From Methylotuvimicrobium buryatense 5G (lineage in GTDB: Bacteria; Pseudomonadota; Gammaproteobacteria; Methylococcales; Methylomonadaceae): DNA of 64,000 bases. The position numbers and the translations under genes are program-made. Of the stretch, positions 18,010-27,033 are shown in pieces (position 1 is the first letter of the stretch; every line of letters starts with the position of its first letter). The notes under the pieces are model-generated. The model was not told where the DNA came from. It was given only the letters and a program-made list of their open reading frames with translations, and ran no database searches. The DNA lies in NCBI RefSeq assembly GCF_000341735.1, contig NZ_KB455575.1:1332619-1396618 (forward strand), written 5' to 3'.

Positions 18010-19634
18010 GTGTTTCTCCTATCTTGTTGAGCGACCGGTTCTATCGTTCCGGGCAAAATTCTTGCGTCGAATCGTTCTTTAAGCGCATGTACCGTCTCGT
18101 CGTTTTCAATAGCCTCGACCGCCGAACGCTGCAATTCTTCACGGTCTTTTTGCAATTGTACCGCAGGCGTATCGACTTCGGCTTTCTCGGTAATAATGTT
18201 CAGCTTTATCGGTTTACCGCAAAAGTCTTGCAACGATTTTTGTAATTTCTCTACCGTTCGGGCGCCGCTTAATTGCTTATGTCCCGGGTCCAGCAGCAAT
18301 GTACAGACTTTATCATCAATACTTTGCAGCACACAATTATTCGCCAATTCGCGGGTCATACCGCCGATTCTCATTGCGGCTATCATGTCAGCCCACTGAC
18401 TTGTTTCCGATCCGGACGGACCGGACTCAAAAGCGTCCACCGGTTTTATAGTGTGTTCGGTACTCTTGAGCGATGCAACGGATTTGTTCGTAGTGTTTTT
18501 TACCGGCTCGCTGTTTGCCGGTTGCGGGACCGACGAAGTTGGCGTCTGCAACGAGGAAGGCTTAAAAGCAAGCATTCTCAGCATGACCATTTCAAAACCG
18601 CTTTTAGGATCGGGAGCCAAATCCAAATCGCGCCGGCCGATCAATGCGATTTGATAATAAAGCTGAATATCCTCGGGGCTGAAAAGTTTAGCCAACTCGA
18701 CAATCATATCCGCATCGAACTCGTGTTCGATCGAGGAAGGCACTGCTTGATAAAGCGCGATCCTGTGCAACGCTTGCAAAATTTGTTGCAATACATCGCC
18801 GAAGTCGGGAGTCAAATCGGCCATTTCGCCTATCACTTTAAGCATTTCCTGCGCATTGGCAGCCGCCAAGGCGGTCAGCAAATCATTGACGGGATGTTGT
18901 GCAATGGTTCCAAGCATCAAACACACATCGTCGAGGCCAACCTTACCGTTGCCGTAAACAATCGCTTGGTCGAGCAAACTCAAGCCGTCGCGCATACTCC
19001 CGTCAGCCGCGCGCGCAAGCAATCTCAGCGCCGCCGATTCCGACTCGATGCCTTCTTGCTGAAGAATAAATTCCATTTGCTTAAATACCTGCTCCGGCAG
19101 CATTCTTTTCAAATTGAACTGCAGGCAGCGGGATAGTACGGTTACCGGAATTTTATGGGGATCGGTCGTAGCCAGCAAAAACTTGACGTGCGGAGGGGGT
19201 TCTTCGAGCGTTTTCAATAAGGCGTTAAAGCTATGCCCCGACAGCATATGGACTTCGTCGATCAGATAGACTTTGTAACGACCGCTATTCGGCGCATATT
19301 GCGCATTTTCGAGCAAATCTCGGGTATCTTCGACTTTGGTTCGGGAAGCGGCATCGACTTCGATTAAATCCAGAAAGCGGCCCTGGTCGAGTTGAGTGCA
19401 GACATTACATTCGCCGCAAGGATTATGACCTTGAAGGTTTTCGCAGTTGATGGCCTTGGCGAGAATTCGGGCTATCGTGGTTTTACCCACGCCGCGCGTA
19501 CCGGTGAATAAATAGGCATGATGTAGACGATCATGTTGCAATGCATTGATCAGCGATTTGACAACATGTTCTTGACCAACAATTTCGGAGAAATTATGAG
19601 GCCGCCATTTTCTGGCGAGAACCTGGTAAGTCAT
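18006..19634 (-). CDS. dnaX: DNA polymerase III subunit gamma/tau
   Basis: 542 aa. AAA+ clamp-loader domain with Walker [18 protein letters not shown] (about 45-60), zinc-binding cysteines CGECNVC, Walker [11 protein letters not shown], and sensor 1 [19 protein letters not shown]. The collar domain extends to about residue 365. A low-complexity linker follows, and then a C-terminal tau region (residues ~410-542), which contacts the polymerase. I did not find an obvious slippery A-run to produce gamma by frameshift. The 4.5S RNA gene is just upstream. Confidence 0.96.
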   Translation of the reverse strand: MTYQVLARKWRPHNFSEIVGQEHVVKSLINALQHDRLHHAYLFTGTRGVGKTTIARILAKAINCENLQGHNPCGECNVCTQLDQGRFLDLIEVDAASRTKVEDTRDLLENAQYAPNSGRYKVYLIDEVHMLSGHSFNALLKTLEEPPPHVKFLLATTDPHKIPVTVLSRCLQFNLKRMLPEQVFKQMEFILQQEGIESESAALRLLARAADGSMRDGLSLLDQAIVYGNGKVGLDDVCLMLGTIAQHPVNDLLTALAAANAQEMLKVIGEMADLTPDFGDVLQQILQALHRIALYQAVPSSIEHEFDADMIVELAKLFSPEDIQLYYQIALIGRRDLDLAPDPKSGFEMVMLRMLAFKPSSLQTPTSSVPQPANSEPVKNTTNKSVASLKSTEHTIKPVDAFESGPSGSETSQWADMIAAMRIGGMTRELANNCVLQSIDDKVCTLLLDPGHKQLSGARTVEKLQKSLQDFCGKPIKLNIITEKAEVDTPAVQLQKDREELQRSAVEAIENDETVHALKERFDARILPGTIEPVAQQDRRNT

Positions 19635-19670
19635 TACAGACTCGGGGAGAAGGTTACTTTAAGATTGGGC

Positions 19671-19780
<110 letters not shown>

Positions 19781-19889
19781 ATAATTACTTAACAGCCTGC
19801 TTGGCTGAGAACGAGCATTATCCTTGAATCATTCGTTTAATTCAACCGTAATTTTGAATTTATTTTACTTTGCCGAACTAAATTCAATG

Positions 19890-20145
19890 TATACCTTTCG
19901 CACTTCAAATTTCGGCAATGCCGGAGGAGGACTCGGGGTGCTAGGTCGATTTTTGCTCCTCGGCAATTGCTCCTGCATTGCCCTAATACACGCCATCCGT
20001 GGCGTAATGCAAAATCGACATTCACGCCATCCATAGCGTTCATAAAGGCTTTGCCAGCATGGAGCTGGCATAGAGCCTACATGGACGTATTTACGGCGTC
20101 CTTTAACGGGCACCCCGAGGCCGAATTTTCATCTACGATGGTATA
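19890..20145 (+). repeat. Family A dispersed element (A3)
   Basis: Starts TATACCTTTCGCACTTC and ends with inverted ATCTACGATGGTATA. It has inner arms GTCGATTTTTGC/GCAAAATCGAC around a CATCCGTGG hairpin and the core ACATGGACGTATTTACGGCG. It occupies most of the gap between the 4.5S RNA gene and the small gene at 20224. Confidence 0.85.
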
Positions 20146-20223
20146 CTTGTCTCGCCACCTTATTCCTTCATCACATTCAATTATCGAAAAAGCATTATCG
20201 CCAAGAAGGGTAATGATGCAAAC

Positions 20224-20559
20224 TTAGCGGTCTTTCAACAATTGCTCGATCAACTTCCTTTGTAAATCGATAATTTCATCTTTAGCCGCAATGGTTTTAT
20301 CTTTTTCCAGCAACAATTCGTTCAGCAATTTTTCTTTTTCATTCATTTCAGGAACAGCATATTCTTTCCAATCGACCGACTTGGCCTCAACTGCCGATGT
20401 GGACGGTTCTTTTTTTAAAAACCCCGTAATATCGACCGGATTTTTATCCCAATTCATTTGCGGCTCTTTTTTAAGTCTCGAGTAAACCCCGCCGCTCCAT
20501 TCCGGTTCATTGTCATTTTCAGTTAATTCATTAGGAAATGATAATTTAGGTTCGCTCAT
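20224..20559 (-). CDS. Small hypothetical protein with C-terminal coiled coil
   Basis: 111 aa, no signal peptide or membrane segment. The N-terminal half is polar and proline/tryptophan-containing (NEPEWSGGVYSRLKKEPQ). The C-terminal ~45 residues (NEKEKLLNELLLEKDKTIAA onward) form a regular heptad pattern suggesting a coiled coil. Codon use and the clean start support a real gene. No family recognised. It lies between the A3 repeat and the histidine kinase gene. Confidence 0.6.
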   Translation of the reverse strand: MSEPKLSFPNELTENDNEPEWSGGVYSRLKKEPQMNWDKNPVDITGFLKKEPSTSAVEAKSVDWKEYAVPEMNEKEKLLNELLLEKDKTIAAKDEIIDLQRKLIEQLLKDR

Positions 20560-20663
20560 GGATACATCCCCGAAGAAGCATTAATTTAGCCAAAAAACAT
20601 AAAAATTGTTTAAAGAAGTTTCGCTAACAGTATAAATTATTAACTGAAAACCACATATAAATT

Positions 20664-22007
20664 TTACGGCAAATAAACCTGCCAGCGCATGCCGCCCAGA
20701 CTTTGACTTTTATCGCCCAACAATTGCCCCCCCAACAAATCGATAATTTCATTGACCACCGCCATGCCTATCCCATGCCCGTCGGTATTTTGATCGGCCC
20801 GGACACCCCGTTTAAGAATATCGTTCAGATGGTCGACAGGAATCCCCGGACCGTCGTCTTCGATTTGCAATAAAAACGAAAATCCTTCCTGCTTGATTTG
20901 ATTTTTATTCAGAATACTGACCTTGACTTTTTTATCACACCATTTACAAGCATTGTCGATCAAATTACCGGCGATTTCGTAAAAATCCCCTTGTTCGCAA
21001 TAAATCTTGAATTTATCGGGCTTTTTGATCTCGAACACAATCGGTTTATCCGCATGTACTTTTTTCATTGACGCAATAATTTTATCAACTCCCAGAGAGG
21101 CATCCATCGTGCCGGTTATCTTTTTTTCGCCCTTAGCCGCGGCCCGTTGAAGTTGATATTCAACGATTTCGTCCATCCGAGAAATCTGATCATGCACGGT
21201 CTTTTTATTCAACACAGGCGAATCAATACTCCCCCTTAGAATTGCTAGCGGCGTTTTTAAACTATGCGCCAAATCCGCCAAAGTATTACGATAACGCTCA
21301 AGATGCGCCCGCTCGCTACTGATCAATGCATTAAGGTTTCTAGCCAATCCTCGCAATTCCGTCGCATAACTACCATCAAGTAAAGACTTTTCTCCTCGCT
21401 CGATTGCTTCCAGATCTCTCACGATCAAACGAAGCGGACTCAAACCCCAGCGCAGAACTAAAAATTGAATCAGAATTAAAATCAAGCCCATCGCCAACAA
21501 CCAAGAACCTAATGCAGTTTTAAATCGATCGACTTGCTTAGCGACAAACAAACTTTCCTCGGCTACGCTGAAAATATATTCTTGCTCCTTGCCTCGGTGA
21601 TTTTCCCAAATCACTTTGTAATGCAAAACATAACGACCTTGTTCGTCGAGCAAAAATACAAATTTACCGGACTCCATCTCCGGTGCTGAAGAGGCATTCA
21701 AACCGATTGCCGAAGGGGAAAACCACACGACATCCCCATCGACCGGCTGTATCCAAGCATAAAGGCCGGAACCCGGATTAGAAAAGCGCGGCTCTCGTAA
21801 CTCTTTGGGCATCTTGATTTGCCCGGCTCGAGTCAGCTCAGCTGCCGACAACAGCGAGTAAACTTGAATTTTTAAGTTTTCCCGGAGCGTTTGCTCGGCG
21901 CTTTCTCGATAACCTTGCTCCAAGACAATGGCAACCAATATAAAAAACGAGGCCAAAACGACGCCGGCGGAAACCAATAAACGAAAACTGAGCGATTTAG
22001 AATTCAA
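20664..22007 (-). CDS. PhoQ-like sensor histidine kinase, no adjacent regulator
   Basis: 447 aa. Two membrane helices (about 10-30 and 165-190) bracket a ~135-residue periplasmic sensor domain. A HAMP-like region follows. The dimerisation box LADLAHSLKTPLAIL holds the phospho-accepting His. The ATPase domain shows N box NLIDNACKWC, G1 EDDGPGIP and G2 GHGIGMAVV. The H-box with SLKTPLA and NACKWC is typical of PhoQ. No response regulator gene is next to it; flanks are an unrelated small gene and a repeat-rich gap. Confidence 0.88.
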   Translation of the reverse strand: MNSKSLSFRLLVSAGVVLASFFILVAIVLEQGYRESAEQTLRENLKIQVYSLLSAAELTRAGQIKMPKELREPRFSNPGSGLYAWIQPVDGDVVWFSPSAIGLNASSAPEMESGKFVFLLDEQGRYVLHYKVIWENHRGKEQEYIFSVAEESLFVAKQVDRFKTALGSWLLAMGLILILIQFLVLRWGLSPLRLIVRDLEAIERGEKSLLDGSYATELRGLARNLNALISSERAHLERYRNTLADLAHSLKTPLAILRGSIDSPVLNKKTVHDQISRMDEIVEYQLQRAAAKGEKKITGTMDASLGVDKIIASMKKVHADKPIVFEIKKPDKFKIYCEQGDFYEIAGNLIDNACKWCDKKVKVSILNKNQIKQEGFSFLLQIEDDGPGIPVDHLNDILKRGVRADQNTDGHGIGMAVVNEIIDLLGGQLLGDKSQSLGGMRWQVYLP

Positions 22008-22034
22008 AGCAGACCACAGTAGTAAGTGACAAAA

Positions 22035-22222
22035 AGAAAGGTTTTATCCTAAATTCGGCAGTTCAACCATGAAGCTCATGAAAGATTTCAATAAATTACC
22101 AAAACATTCTCGCTAACCTTTTTGGTGAACGAAAGCTCTATAGAGACGTATAACAAGTTATTGAATTGACTTCTTATTCTTCATGACGCTCATGGTAAAA
22201 CGCTTTTTCTAGGTTTATTCTG
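22035..22222 (+). repeat. Family E dispersed repeat (E1)
   Basis: About 190 bp homologous, in inverted orientation, to 33125-33725 (E3). Shared blocks include CCTAAATTCGGCAG, GAACGAAAGCTCTATA, ACAAGTTATTGAATT and TTCTTATTCTTCATGA. It has no family A insertion, so it represents the uninterrupted form of E3. Confidence 0.75.
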
Positions 22223-22285
22223 ACGATCATGAAGTCGGAAGTTTCACCTCTGATCAAGAAAATAGTCGTTCAGGGCATATTATTT

Positions 22286-22329
22286 CCTGATTAGCAAGAT
22301 GCTTTAGCTGAAGAAACTTATTAATTAGG
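22286..22329 (+). repeat. Minimal family B element (B3), 44 bp
   Basis: It consists of little more than the two ends: CCTGATTAGCAAGATGCTTT and GAAACTTATTAATTAGG. It is flanked on both sides by the direct repeat TATTATTT (22278-22285 and 22330-22337). The 8-bp duplication matches the length seen for B1 and B2. Confidence 0.85.
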
Positions 22330-22483
22330 TATTATTTTGTATTTTGGGAACTCATTATCGCCCCTATTCTCACTCAAAAGTCATATTCACAAATATTACC
22401 CAATCTCTGTGAACATGACTTGTTCCGATTACCGACCACTGAGAAAGTAAAAAATTAACCCATCGAATTGCATGAAGAAATCA

Positions 22484-22706
22484 TACTCCCTTATGATTGA
22501 AAAACCGTCTAAGAATAAAAGGCATGGGATATGTCTATCGAGGACCGCCGTAAACCCATCCATGGGGGCTTGACGGCAGCGCTCGAACGCCAAGGATGGC
22601 GTGAATGCAGATTTTGCAGGAGCAAAAATCTGCCCTGCCGCCGACATCCTCGCTAGCCACCTCGTACCCTCATAAAGCAAACCATTTTTTTAGTATAAAG
22701 GGAGTA
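22484..22706 (+). repeat. Family C dispersed element (C1)
   Basis: Begins TACTCCCTTATGATTGAAAA and ends AGTATAAAGGGAGTA. Internal hairpins are CCCATCCATGGGG, CGCCAAGGATGGCG and CAGATTTTGC/GCAAAAATCTG. Copies occur at 53024-53199 and 55327-55505. The rest of 22008-22848 holds no gene. Confidence 0.8.
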
Positions 22707-22848
22707 ACTCGTACCCTATATCGTCATTCGCAGGTATAATCGAAACAAATTAATCCACGCATCCAAGCCGATCGTAAGCGCTCCTAAACGCTCGAGCCAA
22801 CACGTAGGCAAATCTTATGCCAGAGATTAATTAAGGAATCAGGCAAAA

Positions 22849-23496
22849 GTGGCACATATTATTATTTCATCCGAAACTCCAAATCAAGCCGAACGCTGGG
22901 CAAGCATCCTCAGCGAGGAACATAAAACCAAAGTTTTGCATGATCTGAACAAAGTTTCTGAAAATACCGCTCACGATACTGTTAACTTGGTCGTTATCGA
23001 TGCGAAACTTCTCGATTCGAGTTTTTCCTCCTTAGTTTCACTAGCGCAATTAAACCTTAAAGTACTTGTCATAGGTCAAAATTGGTCCGACGACAATCAA
23101 ATCGAAGCCCTGGTTTCCGGATGCTCCGGTTACTGCGAAATGGATACCGTCGATCAATTACTCCTGAAAGCTGCGAACCACCTTCTGACAGGAGATATCT
23201 GGATACAAAGACACTTAATCCCTCGCTTAATCAATGCGCTGTCAGAGTTAAGTGGAGACTTAAGAAAAAATCGACATCACCAACAAGACATTGAAAATAA
23301 ATTAACCCTGCTTTCTAAACGCGAATTAGATGTAGCCGAGCTTATCAAAACCGGCGAAAGCAACAAAGCAATCGCAGCCAAGCTCAACATATCCGAAAGA
23401 ACGGTCAAAGCCCATTTAACCTCTATTTTCAATAAATTAGAAATACAGGACCGACTACATCTAGCATTATTTCTAAAAGAAATGAGTTCGCCATAA
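22849..23496 (+). CDS. LuxR-family transcriptional regulator with receiver-like N-terminus
   Basis: 215 aa, GTG start at 22849. The N-terminal ~120 residues have the length and strand pattern of a receiver domain (LVVIDAKLLDSSFSS; D at about position 51), but the acidic pocket at the start (ISSETPNQAE) is not the usual DD, so phosphorylation is doubtful. The C-terminus is a LuxR/GerE helix-turn-helix: LSKRELDVAELIKTGESNK, then AIAAKLNISERTVKAHLTSI. It is most like a NarL-type regulator with an atypical receiver. No kinase is adjacent on the same strand. Confidence 0.85.
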   Translation: MAHIIISSETPNQAERWASILSEEHKTKVLHDLNKVSENTAHDTVNLVVIDAKLLDSSFSSLVSLAQLNLKVLVIGQNWSDDNQIEALVSGCSGYCEMDTVDQLLLKAANHLLTGDIWIQRHLIPRLINALSELSGDLRKNRHHQQDIENKLTLLSKRELDVAELIKTGESNKAIAAKLNISERTVKAHLTSIFNKLEIQDRLHLALFLKEMSSP

Positions 23497-23568
23497 TAAA
23501 CGCTTAAGAAACTAACCTTGCCTATCCATTGGCGTCAATGCCATCAAGTTAGGCTATGTTCGCATTAA

Positions 23569-23637
23569 TATACCCTTTGCTAGTCAAATTTCGGCAGTCC
23601 CTTAGGAGGCGCCGAATTTTGATCTACGACGGGTATA
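23569..23637 (+). repeat. Minimal family A element (A8), 69 bp
   Basis: Only the two terminal regions remain: TATACCCTTTGCTAGTCAAA through TTCGGCAG, then GGCGCCGAATTTTGATCTAC ending GGGTATA. The core hairpins of the larger copies are missing. Confidence 0.85.
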
Positions 23638-23706
23638 ACTCGTAACAAGTTATTGAGTTAACTTCTTACTCTTCATGATCTTCATGGTGAAATACTTTTC
23701 TAGGAT
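23638..23706 (-). repeat. Family E repeat, partial (E2)
   Basis: Matches E1 from AACAAGTTATTGAGTTAACT through TTCATGGTGAAATACTTTT to CTAGG. It directly adjoins the minimal A8 element. Confidence 0.7.
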
Positions 23707-23720
23707 AATATCCTCTTTAA

Positions 23721-23739
23721 AAACTAAACCGTTTAGTTT
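23721..23739. promoter_or_regulatory. Putative TetR operator palindrome
   Basis: A perfect inverted repeat AAACTAAA-CCG-TTTAGTTT, 36 bp before the tetR start. Position and symmetry fit autoregulation of the efflux operon. The overlap of the palindrome with a promoter is inferred, not seen as clear hexamers. Confidence 0.7.
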
Positions 23740-23775
23740 AGTATTGCCTCAAACAAACAATCGCTCAGTCTATCT

Positions 23776-24390
23776 ATGTCATCGGAATCTTGCGAACCTA
23801 AACGAGAAGCCATCATCGAAGGCGCGACACGCATGTTTATAAAACATGGCTTCCATCAAGTCAGCATGGACAGAATCGCTAAAGAAGCACCGGTTTCCAA
23901 AGCGACTCTCTACCAATATTTCGAAAATAAAAACGCGCTTTTTTCTGCGGTCATTTTTGAATTATGCCGATCCTTACTGGACACCATGGCCGAAATCACC
24001 CCCGATTCGAACGATATCAAAAAAAATCTTCGTGAAATCGCCCAAGCATTCATCGATTTAATCTATACCGAGGAAGCCTTGGCGATATATCGGCTCGTAA
24101 TCGCTGAATGCCGAGATTTTCCTGAGTTGGGAGAAGTCGTTTACGACAGCGCTCCCAAAATAGCATTGACTCAATTGGAGCGTTATCTCGATAACTTGAA
24201 AGCCGGCGGACGCATCGATATTCCCGATATTGAATTTGCCGCCGATGCTTTTTTCAGCCTTCTCAAAGGCGATTTGCATTTTCAATGCTTGCTTGGCATC
24301 AGTGCACCGCCCTCCCCCGAACAAAAACGTCTCTTGATCGACCAAGTTATTGAGTTTTACCTGCGAGGTGTTTTGAATGCGACCAATTAG
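23776..24390 (+). CDS. TetR/AcrR-family repressor of the efflux operon
   Basis: 204 aa. N-terminal helix-turn-helix: REAIIEGATRMFIKHGFHQV, then SMDRIAKEAPVSKATLYQYF with the family's YxYF signature. The C-terminal ligand-binding domain is helical and resembles the AefR-like group (SLLKGDLHFQCLLG). The gene overlaps the downstream tolC-like gene by 14 bp, so regulator and pump share one transcript. A 19-bp palindrome 36 bp upstream is the likely operator. The inducer is unknown. Confidence 0.9.
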   Translation: MSSESCEPKREAIIEGATRMFIKHGFHQVSMDRIAKEAPVSKATLYQYFENKNALFSAVIFELCRSLLDTMAEITPDSNDIKKNLREIAQAFIDLIYTEEALAIYRLVIAECRDFPELGEVVYDSAPKIALTQLERYLDNLKAGGRIDIPDIEFAADAFFSLLKGDLHFQCLLGISAPPSPEQKRLLIDQVIEFYLRGVLNATN

Positions 24391-25654
24391 CATTAAACAA
24401 TACAGCGCATTGTTGGCAATATTGCCGGTTTTTTGCGCTCAAGCCGAAACACTAGAAGAAGCTTTCGAACATGCATTGAATCAAAATCACCTAATTAAAT
24501 CGGCCAAAGCCGATACCGAGGCATCCGAACAACAACTATACTCGGCGCAAAATCAACGTTTGCCATCGCTCAACATCAAAGGGGGCTACACTCAATTGAG
24601 CGAAACCCCCGCCGCGAAAACCGAGATCGAAGGTCAAGCCGCACAATTTCCGATGTCACAAGCCGGTAGCGGCCAAGCCGAAGTGATTGCGTCGGTTCCG
24701 ATCTTCACTAGCGGGCGCATCAGTCATGGTATCGATGCGGCCGAAGCCGCCCTATCGGCGACACAGCAGAATGAAGTCGCAACCGCATTGACGATTAAAT
24801 TACAGATAGCCGAAGCCTTTCTGGCAGTATTACGTGCGCAAAGCGCGCTGCAAGTAACGGAAAGTCACGCCGAAACACTGAAAGCTAACGCCGTCGATGT
24901 TGAGCGCTTGCATAGCCAAGGCATGGTTTCGAAAAACGACCGACTAGCCGCCGAAGTCGAATACGCCAATGCCCGGCAACTCGTCGTGCAAAACGACAAT
25001 CGGCTTGATATCGCCAAAGCGCAATACAACCGGTTACTGAATCGCCGACTCGACGACCCTGTCGAACTGGAAGAACGCTTTCCGAGTTCCCCCGACGGCG
25101 CACCGGACGAATTATCCACCGAGGCACTCGCCCAACGCCCTGAACTTAACGCATTAAACAGCCAAATTACCGCCTTGCAAGAACAAGCCAGAAGCATTCA
25201 ATCCGGCCTATTACCGCAAGTCGCTGTCAACGGCGGCTATCAATACCAGGAAAACCGTTACATGGCATTCGAAGGCATGTGGATGGTCAATGTCGGCATG
25301 GAATGGAAACTCGACGGCGGCACGCACCATCAGAGTCAATCGCTCAACAGACAGGCGTTGGCCTTGCAGGCACAGCGGGATGACATGGCTAGCATGATCG
25401 GACTTGAAGTCCGGCGCGCCTGGCTGGACATTCAGGAAACCGAAAAGCGTATCGAGGTCAGCCAACAAGCGATCGCCCAAGCCGATGAAAATTTGCGGGT
25501 CAACCGCGAACGCTATCGGCAGGGCTTATCCACGCAGACCGAAGTGCTGAAGGCCGAAGAACTCAGAATCACGACGCACAACAACTTCAATAATGCCCGT
25601 TACGATGCGGCGTTGGCGAAATTGAATTTGCGCCGTGCGCTCGGGATTTTGTAA
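24377..25654 (+). CDS. TolC-family outer membrane efflux protein
   Basis: 425 aa. Signal peptide ending near AQA|E (residue 24). Two OEP repeats follow, each a long helical hairpin (QIAEAFLAVLRAQSALQVTE; EVRRAWLDIQETEKRIEVSQ) with strand pairs, the architecture of TolC trimers. The tail ARYDAALAKLNLRRALGIL is typical. It starts inside tetR and precedes the adaptor gene, separated from it by repeat element A4. It would connect the RND pump to the outer membrane. Confidence 0.92.
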   Translation: MRPISIKQYSALLAILPVFCAQAETLEEAFEHALNQNHLIKSAKADTEASEQQLYSAQNQRLPSLNIKGGYTQLSETPAAKTEIEGQAAQFPMSQAGSGQAEVIASVPIFTSGRISHGIDAAEAALSATQQNEVATALTIKLQIAEAFLAVLRAQSALQVTESHAETLKANAVDVERLHSQGMVSKNDRLAAEVEYANARQLVVQNDNRLDIAKAQYNRLLNRRLDDPVELEERFPSSPDGAPDELSTEALAQRPELNALNSQITALQEQARSIQSGLLPQVAVNGGYQYQENRYMAFEGMWMVNVGMEWKLDGGTHHQSQSLNRQALALQAQRDDMASMIGLEVRRAWLDIQETEKRIEVSQQAIAQADENLRVNRERYRQGLSTQTEVLKAEELRITTHNNFNNARYDAALAKLNLRRALGIL

Positions 25655-25675
25655 TCCGCCCAACGCATCTCGAAA

Positions 25676-25909
25676 TATACCTTTCGCACTTCAAATTTCG
25701 GCAGTGCCTAAGGAGGCGCCGGGGTGCTCGGTCGATTTTTGCTCCTCGGCAATTGCTCCTGCATTGCCCTAATACACGCCATCCATGGCGTAATGCAAAA
25801 TCGACATTCACGACATCCATGTCGATCGCAAAGGCTTTGCCTACATGGATGTATTCACGGCGTCCTTTGACGGGCCCCCGGCGCCGAATTTTGATCTACG
25901 ATGAGTACA
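25676..25909 (+). repeat. Family A element inside the efflux operon (A4)
   Basis: Starts TATACCTTTCGCACTTC, contains inner arms GTCGATTTTTGC/GCAAAATCGAC, and ends in a degenerate CTACGATGAGTACA. It fills almost the whole gap between the tolC-like and adaptor genes. Confidence 0.85.
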
Positions 25910-25954
25910 ATCATTATCTTGACACTCTACCTATCTTTGCAAAGGAATCGTAAC

Positions 25955-27022
25955 ATGGGGAAATCCAAATCGACCGGACAAGCGGTTTTATTACTTGTTA
26001 TCACGGCGTTGCTCAGCGCCTGCGGCAATAACGACGGAGAACCTGAACAAGAAATCGTCCGCACCGTGCGTATCGAAACGGTCAAGGTTACCGAGGCGCT
26101 TGCGCAACGCCGCTTCGTCGGCCGCGTGGACGCGTTAAAAACGGTCGATCTCTCGTTTCAAGTCGGCGGACGCCTGGCCGAATTGCCGGTACAACAAGGT
26201 ACCGTGGTTGCCAAGGGCGGCTTGATTGCTGCGCTCGATCCGACCGATTTTCGACTGAACGAACAAGAAGCCAAAACACAATACGCCTTCGCACAACTCG
26301 ATCTCGGTCGCAAACGCAATCTCGCGGCCTCGGATACGATACCGAAGATCATGCTGGACGAAGCCGAAACCGCCTTTAAACTGCGCCAAGTCGCACTGGA
26401 CAATGCCCGCCGTAACCTATCGTATGCCCGTATCGCCGCACCATTCGATGCGTTAATTACGCGCCGTTTGTTGGATATCCATACCCATGTTGCGCCGCAC
26501 CAAGCCGTAGTCAGGCTTCAGGACGTCAGTGCTTTACACGTCAAGATTAATGTACCGGAAGATCTAATCAGACTAATCGGCCTTGCCGACGCAATGAGTA
26601 TCGAGGCGGAGTTTCCGGGTCAGCCCGGTAAACGCCTGCCGCTACGCTATCTGGAACATGCCACTGAAGCCGATGCGGTCGCGCAGACCTACGAAGTGAC
26701 ACTGGAATTGCAACGCCCGCACGATATGAAGATATTACCGGGCATGACCGTCAGCGTCTCGGTCGGCAGCCCTTTCGTCAACGGATCGACCGAAATCACG
26801 ATCCCGCTCTCTGCGATCGATACCGATGAACATGGAAAGACCCGAGTTTGGCTATTTGATACGCAGACCGAAACCGTCTCGCCGCACGTTATCGAAATCG
26901 GCGCCGTCGCCGCCAGCCGCGTACCGGTATTATCAGGCTTGAGCGGCGGTGAACATATCATCACGGCCGGCGGACATTTGCTGCATGACGGCATGACGGT
27001 ACGCCTTTTTACCGGATTTTAA
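25955..27022 (+). CDS. RND efflux periplasmic adaptor (membrane fusion) lipoprotein
   Basis: 355 aa from ATG 25955, with AAAGGA upstream; the earlier in-frame ATG at 25901 lies in repeat A4. Lipobox LLSAC at about residues 20-24 predicts lipid anchoring. The biotinyl/lipoyl-like half-motifs (FQVGGRLAELPVQQGTVVAK and SYARIAAPFDALITRR) flank a short alpha-hairpin. Beta-barrel and membrane-proximal domains follow. It bridges the RND pump and the TolC-like protein. The next gene starts 11 bp downstream. Confidence 0.92.
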   Translation: MGKSKSTGQAVLLLVITALLSACGNNDGEPEQEIVRTVRIETVKVTEALAQRRFVGRVDALKTVDLSFQVGGRLAELPVQQGTVVAKGGLIAALDPTDFRLNEQEAKTQYAFAQLDLGRKRNLAASDTIPKIMLDEAETAFKLRQVALDNARRNLSYARIAAPFDALITRRLLDIHTHVAPHQAVVRLQDVSALHVKINVPEDLIRLIGLADAMSIEAEFPGQPGKRLPLRYLEHATEADAVAQTYEVTLELQRPHDMKILPGMTVSVSVGSPFVNGSTEITIPLSAIDTDEHGKTRVWLFDTQTETVSPHVIEIGAVAASRVPVLSGLSGGEHIITAGGHLLHDGMTVRLFTGF

Positions 27023-27033
27023 GGACTATCGCC

